Positions 58,969-64,000 of a stretch of 64,000 bases of DNA are shown here, one piece after another. Source of the stretch: Ziziphus jujuba. Its lineage: Eukaryota; Streptophyta; Magnoliopsida; Rosales; Rhamnaceae. The stretch covers positions 18,192,001 through 18,256,000 of the forward strand of contig NC_083388.1 of assembly GCF_031755915.1 (NCBI RefSeq), given 5' to 3'. Each line of letters opens with the position of its first letter. The first letter of the stretch is position 1. A program made the position numbers and the translations under genes. The notes under the pieces are model-generated. The model worked only from the letters and a program-made list of their open reading frames with translations. It did no database searches and was not told the DNA's origin.

Positions 58969-61384
58969 TTGCTATGAAACACATGTATTTCTATGCTATC
59001 GAGGGCAATGCCTAGTTACATTACATGTAACGTAGTTATATTACATATGACTTAGCAGATATATAGCCGACACTTGAAGATGAAAAAACATATTAAGTGG
59101 CAAGTATAATTGTGACTAATAACATTAATTTTTATCACCAAAAAGTTGTGATAAATATTTTACCGTTGAGTTGCTACTTAAGATTCACTAAGGACCCATT
59201 TGAAAATTATCAAAATTAAAAAGGAAAATAATTTTCAAAATTTAATTTTCTAGAATTTAATTTTCTGAAAATTAATTTAATTTGCCACATAATCTTTTAG
59301 TACAGGGGCAACGTCAATTTTGGCCTTATATAAGCAACTAGTGGCAGCATGTTATGCCACTAAAATTTAAAAGGCTGTGACTGTATGCTATTAAAATTAA
59401 CAAGTATATGAAATAGTATCACTAAATATCTGAACGGTGGCTATAATGCAATGTCGCTCCTTATAGGATAACCATTTAGTGCCAATATAAATTGTTGGCA
59501 TTATACACTTTAAATGTGAAAATAATGCAATATTACCACTGTCAGCGGATCCATGTAGTTTGCCATTTATTTACATATGGGGCTCAATATTTTTTTGACA
59601 ATATTTTATTTTATTTTGTGTTTTTCATGTCAAATTTATTCGGTGTAAATGAAACCAATTCATAAAGCACAGCTAGCCAAGGTTTAAAATATCCGATATT
59701 TTTTTAAAATTTTTTTGATATTTTTATTTTTTGAAAAGGTCGATATAAAATTTATATTCGACATGGAAATAAATAAAACTTCTATAATATCCATAGAAAT
59801 TTTCAAAATTTCACGAAAATTTACATGGAAATTTCCATAAAATATCTATATAAAATCCTTAATAATTTGATTAAAAAATCTATAATTTGCATGGAAGAAA
59901 TTTCAAAAATATCTATGAATTTTTTTTTTAAAATTCGTAAATATTATTGAAGAAGATAATTCATAATTTTTTGAAAAATTCATAAATTTTATTTTTCATT
60001 TTCTTTTAAGAAGAAGACAATATATCATTTAATTATATCAATCAACCAAATATTCTCTATGAATTTCTTATACCATGGGGTATCTTACAATAGTATTATA
60101 TAGTTTTAAAATTATACCATGGACACTTTCTTGTCTCTATATATTATACTTGCTTGTTCACTCTCTTGTCTTTGCATAATTTCACGTGTCTTTTATATTA
60201 ATACATCGTTATGTAGTTTTGAAATTAAAAAATATTCTTCATAAATGTGTGTTTGACCATTGCTTGGGCACTTTCTTGTCTCTCTATACTACACTTGGTT
60301 GTCCACTCTCTTGTCTTTGCATAATTTCACATGTCTTTTATATTTTACCAGAACCAATACATATTTTTCATGAGTCATGAGTGTGCTTTTGATTATAAAA
60401 TATTCCATGGAAAAAAAATTCACATCATTATTTTATTTAAATAGCAAGTTTGATGCTTTGTTCTTAACATTTTTTCTTATACATATTTTTGGTTCTCACA
60501 AAATTTCAAGTTCTTTCATACAACTTATTTGGATATCCTTTTTACAGGTTAGTTTCTTTATCGTAAAAAAAAAAGGTTTATATTTACTTTTATACTTTAA
60601 GATCTAAATTCTTTAATTCACTTGTATTATTGTTATTTGAATTATTAATTGTAAGCTAATTAATTATATATTAACATATGTATCTATCTCTATATATATA
60701 TGGTGAAAATGTAACATGTATATGTGTATAGATATATATATATATATATGTAATAATCATAAATGATTAGATTTACAAACCCAAATTTAATATATACCTT
60801 AAACTTAATATATGATGTGTGATTGAAAATATAATTGTTTTTACTTATTGGATAAAAAGCATAACTTAAAAAACCCACTTTGTCATTTAATTTTTTCATG
60901 TTGTCTTCTACGTAAGCAAAACTTCATAATATAACATGTTAAAACTTATAAACAATAAATAAAAACTTGATTAGAAAATAAATCTTATACATATATATAT
61001 GTCGGCTAGAATATACATTGTTAAAGTATATTAAATTTGCCTAAATATATTGGTTATTTCTTTTTTTGCTTTGGAAATATTGGTTATTTCTTTATGTAGT
61101 GTTTTGTCCCTTTTCCAATTGTAAACATCTATACTCAAGGCATTGGAGATCTATAAGGAATCATTTTCGTACCAGGTACATTCATTAAAAACGAATTATT
61201 TAATTTCAAAAATCTTAATTTTTTTGTTATACTAAATTATTTTTCATAGTTATAAGAAAATATTTTAATCAAATATCTCTATCCAATTCCGATCAAAAAT
61301 TCAAATATATATATATTCATAGACAAATATTAAAATTGTTATTGTTACTATTACTGTTACTCTTATTATTATTATTATAGGATA
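58929..61384. other. AT-rich spacer between gene F and the hAT transposase
   Basis: No gene seen. It contains a TA microsatellite (58936-58963), a stretch of GATATTT/AATTTCC motifs (59690-59950) of the kind often found in plant repeats, an imperfect direct duplication (60119-60345) and a further TA run near 60735. Part of the right side may be the untranslated 5' part of the hAT element, but its terminal repeat was not found. Confidence 0.45.
60119..60345. repeat. Imperfect direct repeat, about 85-bp copies
   Basis: The phrases 'cactttcttgtctct.tata.tacacttg.ttg', 'cactctcttgtctttgcataatttcac.tgtcttttatatt' occur at 60124-60200 and again at 60269-60342, offset by about 145 bp. Confidence 0.75.
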
Positions 61385-64000
61385 ATGGCTAGTAGAGGAA
61401 GCAAACGTGATCCTACATGGGAACATGGTTTTCCAATTGAAGGTAATAAAAGTGGAACAATATGCAAATATTGTAATCGCATGATGAAGAGTGGTGGAGT
61501 AACACGATTAAAATACCACCTTAGTGGTATTGATTCTTCACACAATGTACAACCTTGTGGTCAAGTGCCTCCTGAAGTTAAAAAATTCATAATAGATTTG
61601 TTAAAAGGAAAACAACAACGTAAGATAAAAAAAGCAAATAGAATGGCAGATATTCGTGCAGATTTACGAGGACAACTGCATGCTGAAACATATGATGTGA
61701 ATGATGAGGATGATGATGACATAGCATATCCACCTGGGATAGATCCATATGAGAAAAATGATTATTGAGAGGCAATTCGTGCTTCTAAACAATCAGAGCG
61801 GGAAAGAAGTCATCTCCACAAAGTTCGATATCAAGCTGAAGGAGGCGAATCTAGCAGTCATGCTAAACCTGCAGTACAACGAACATAGAGTCTTAAAAAT
61901 CCACAATCAAGATTTGTTGCACCAAGCTTATACAAGTCCTCTCAAGCAAAGCAAAAAAATATAAAAAAAAAAATTCTGGAGGAAAAATAAAAGAAGGTAT
62001 GGGAAGAATAATAAGTAAATTTTTTATTTATGAAAATTTACTAGCAAATAAAGCATCATCCCATCATTTCAAGAATTTGGTAGTAGGATGCCAACAAGTA
62101 GGGTCAGGTATAGAACCTCCAACCCCTTATGAGATCAGCACAAAAATATTTGAATATGGAGTATGAGGAGATAAAAGACCATGTAAACAAAATGAAAGTG
62201 AAGTAGGAAACCTATGGTTGTACAATCATGTGTGATGGATGGACGGATCCCACCAGAATGTCTATTATTAATTTCATGATTTACTAAAAAAGAAGCACAG
62301 TTTTTCTAAAATCTATTGATGTTTCAAATTAAATAAAGGATCATAAATACATATATGAGCAATTGAAGAAAATAATTATGGAAATTGGGAAGAAAAATGT
62401 GGTACAAATTGTAACAGATAATGGCTCTGCATTTGTTAAAGCTGGGAAGAAATTGATGGGAGATTACAATTTGTACTGGACTCCATGTGTAGTACATTGC
62501 ATTGATCTCGTGTTTGAAGATATTGGGAAGAATGAGAATGTGGCTATTGTGATCAAGCAGGCTAAAGCAATCACAACTTACATCTACAATCATAATTGGT
62601 TGCTAGTAAATATGCGTGAAACTTGCAAAGGTGACATCATTCGTCCGGGACTTACACGATTTGCCACAAACTATCTTGCGCTTGATAGCTTGGTTAAAAA
62701 GAAAGCAAGACTTAAGCAACTATTCACATCTATTGATTGGACTAATCATAATTATAGTGCTTCAAAAGAAGGCCAAACAGTGGAAAATATAGTACTTAAT
62801 CATAGTCAATTATTTGAGCCTTTATATAAGTTTTTATGTATTGTTAACACCGAGGTTTATCGAACAATGGGAGCAGCGTATGAGTTTATGCGAATTGTTA
62901 AAGAGGAACTTGACAAAATGCATGGTGCAAAGTGGATATTAAAGATCATCAATAATAGGTGGGATAAAACCTTAAAGCATCCATTACATGCAGCAGGTAT
63001 AAGCTCATAGTCAATTTATATAAAATACGCTAGACTTTTATTTTTTTGTTAATGTAAAATACTTTATATCTTTCATTATTTATCTCTAATTAAATTAAAA
63101 TATATATTTTTTTCCCTTTTATATAGCTTATTATTTAAATCCTCAATATCAATATAGACCTGGGGTTGGAGAAGATTCTAATCTTATAAAGGCTGTACAC
63201 GATGTCTATGCTACATTGGATCCTAAATCCGCCGCAATTAGCCAGTTTGGAAAGGAGGTATAATGATGATAATTTATTAACATAATATATTTTAAGGGTT
63301 TATAACTTTATTTTATTTTATTTTACAGCTTACATACTTCAAGGATGCAAGGAAAGGATTTGCAAGACCAACAGCAATTGCTTCTAGAAAAGAGATGTTT
63401 CCTGGTAAGTTTAAATATTATAGTATGTGAATATCAATTGATGTAATAGTACAAATATGTAATCATATAATAATTATTTTGTAACAGTTGAATGGTGGAT
63501 CATGTATGGTGATAGTGCACCTATAGTAGAAAATTGGCATTGAAAGTTTTGTCACAAACAGCATCATCCTCTGCCTATGAAAGAAATTGGAGCACTTTTG
63601 CACTAATACATACAAAACAAAGAAATAGACTAGTATATAGTAGAATTGAAAAACTAGTCTATTGTTATTATAATATGAAACTCAAGTTGAGGGATATGGA
63701 AGCTGAAGAAGAAAATCATCAAGACTTGGATCCAACAATAATATTTGAAACTATAATGGAAGATGATGATGAAGAGAGCAACCAAATATACCAATGGATT
63801 AGAGATGTTCATTTAGATGATCATAAGGGGAATCCTGATCCAAAGAGTGCTCAACAAGCTGAAAAAGAAGGGATAAATGTTCAAAAAGTTATTACTGAAG
63901 AAATAAATTCTAGTAGTAGTGATTCATTTCAAAGGCTTATGAGAGAGCCAACTAGAACTACTAGTGCTTCAGCTCCATCAGGTGGTACACATTCACAATT
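61385..64000 (+). pseudogene. hAT-superfamily transposase with BED zinc finger, partial at window end
   Basis: 61385-61768 is an N-terminal BED finger (CKYCNRMMKSGG...LKYHLSG). The next 600 bp are broken by stops but keep GCTIMCDGWTDPTRMSIINF (about 62213-62275). From 62363 the DUF659-type core follows (VTDNGSAFVKAGKKL). Three short introns fit: 62997-63126, 63258-63328 and 63405-63487, each GT...AG in phase. The C-terminal dimerisation domain begins EWWIMYGD at 63490. A one-base loss near 63527 then shifts the frame, after which ALKVLSQTASSSAYERNWS and an acidic tail stay open to the window end. Family role: cut-and-paste transposition. This copy is inactive unless the lesions are sequence errors. 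Confidence 0.85.

Noticed and set aside
59690..59950. Possible conserved regulatory block with GATATTT/AATTTCC motifs
   Set aside because: Looks like a common plant repeat with slippage; no gene-linked duplicate elsewhere in the cluster.

Overview
The window is plant nuclear DNA, almost certainly from a eudicot. It carries one-intron family-1 glycosyltransferase genes of the UGT87 type, plant L1-type LINE, Ty1/copia, Ty3/gypsy (including a Tat/Ogre-type element), hAT and tRNA-SINE repeats, and very AT-rich spacers. No rRNA gene, functional tRNA gene, CRISPR array or bacterial feature was seen.

The locus is a tandem UGT87 cluster, all on the + strand. Seven members or remnants were found: B (5441-7558, pseudogene, exon 2 only), A (exon 1 8396-8879, exon 2 20092-21002, probably disabled), D' (a scrap at 45200-45300 of a first exon that began at about 22478), C (47657-50309, intact, 459 codons), D (53364-53832, first exon only), E (54864-56538, intact, 458 codons) and F (56871-58928, intact, 464 codons). 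C, E and F have the same single phase-1 intron, the GRGH catalytic histidine, an ADxx aspartate and a 44-residue PSPG sugar-donor box ending in Gln, the residue usually linked to UDP-glucose use.

A segment of about 7 kb (256-bp promoter-side repeats, UGT gene, 3' flank, copia remnant, next UGT first exon) is present twice: unit 1 about 7650-45300 and unit 2 about 46740-53860. Unit 2 is close to its original size. Unit 1 has grown to about 37.6 kb through nested transposons. The intron of gene A received a LINE (about 10240-19991), which itself received a Ty1/copia element (14775-19777, 5-bp target duplication AAACA). D' was split near its fourth codon by a Tat/Ogre-type gypsy element (22490-45199, duplication CTATT/CTATC). 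That element's gag was split by a second gypsy element (34475-43162, duplication TCTTT), whose leader carries a hAT-type MITE (36200-36888, 8-bp duplication). The boundaries were read directly and the order of events follows from the nesting.

Other regions: 1-3690 is a short dispersed repeat array with a 2.87-kb solo LTR inserted (285-3154, duplication AAAGG). About 3950-5010 is a decayed copia fragment. 6069-7333 is foreign DNA lodged inside pseudogene B. 50700-52680 holds a copia remnant, a solo LTR (51162-51689, duplication GATAC), a long inverted repeat made from a copia gag fragment and an orphan copy of the UGT 3' flank. 58929-61384 is AT-rich spacer, and 61385-64000 is a hAT transposase gene with a one-base frameshift, running off the window.

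The points most worth following are the Tat-type element with an antisense plant-mobile-domain/coiled-coil gene, the 48-bp loss next to the splice acceptor of gene A, the orphan phase-1 first exon D immediately upstream of E, and the copia-derived hairpin.
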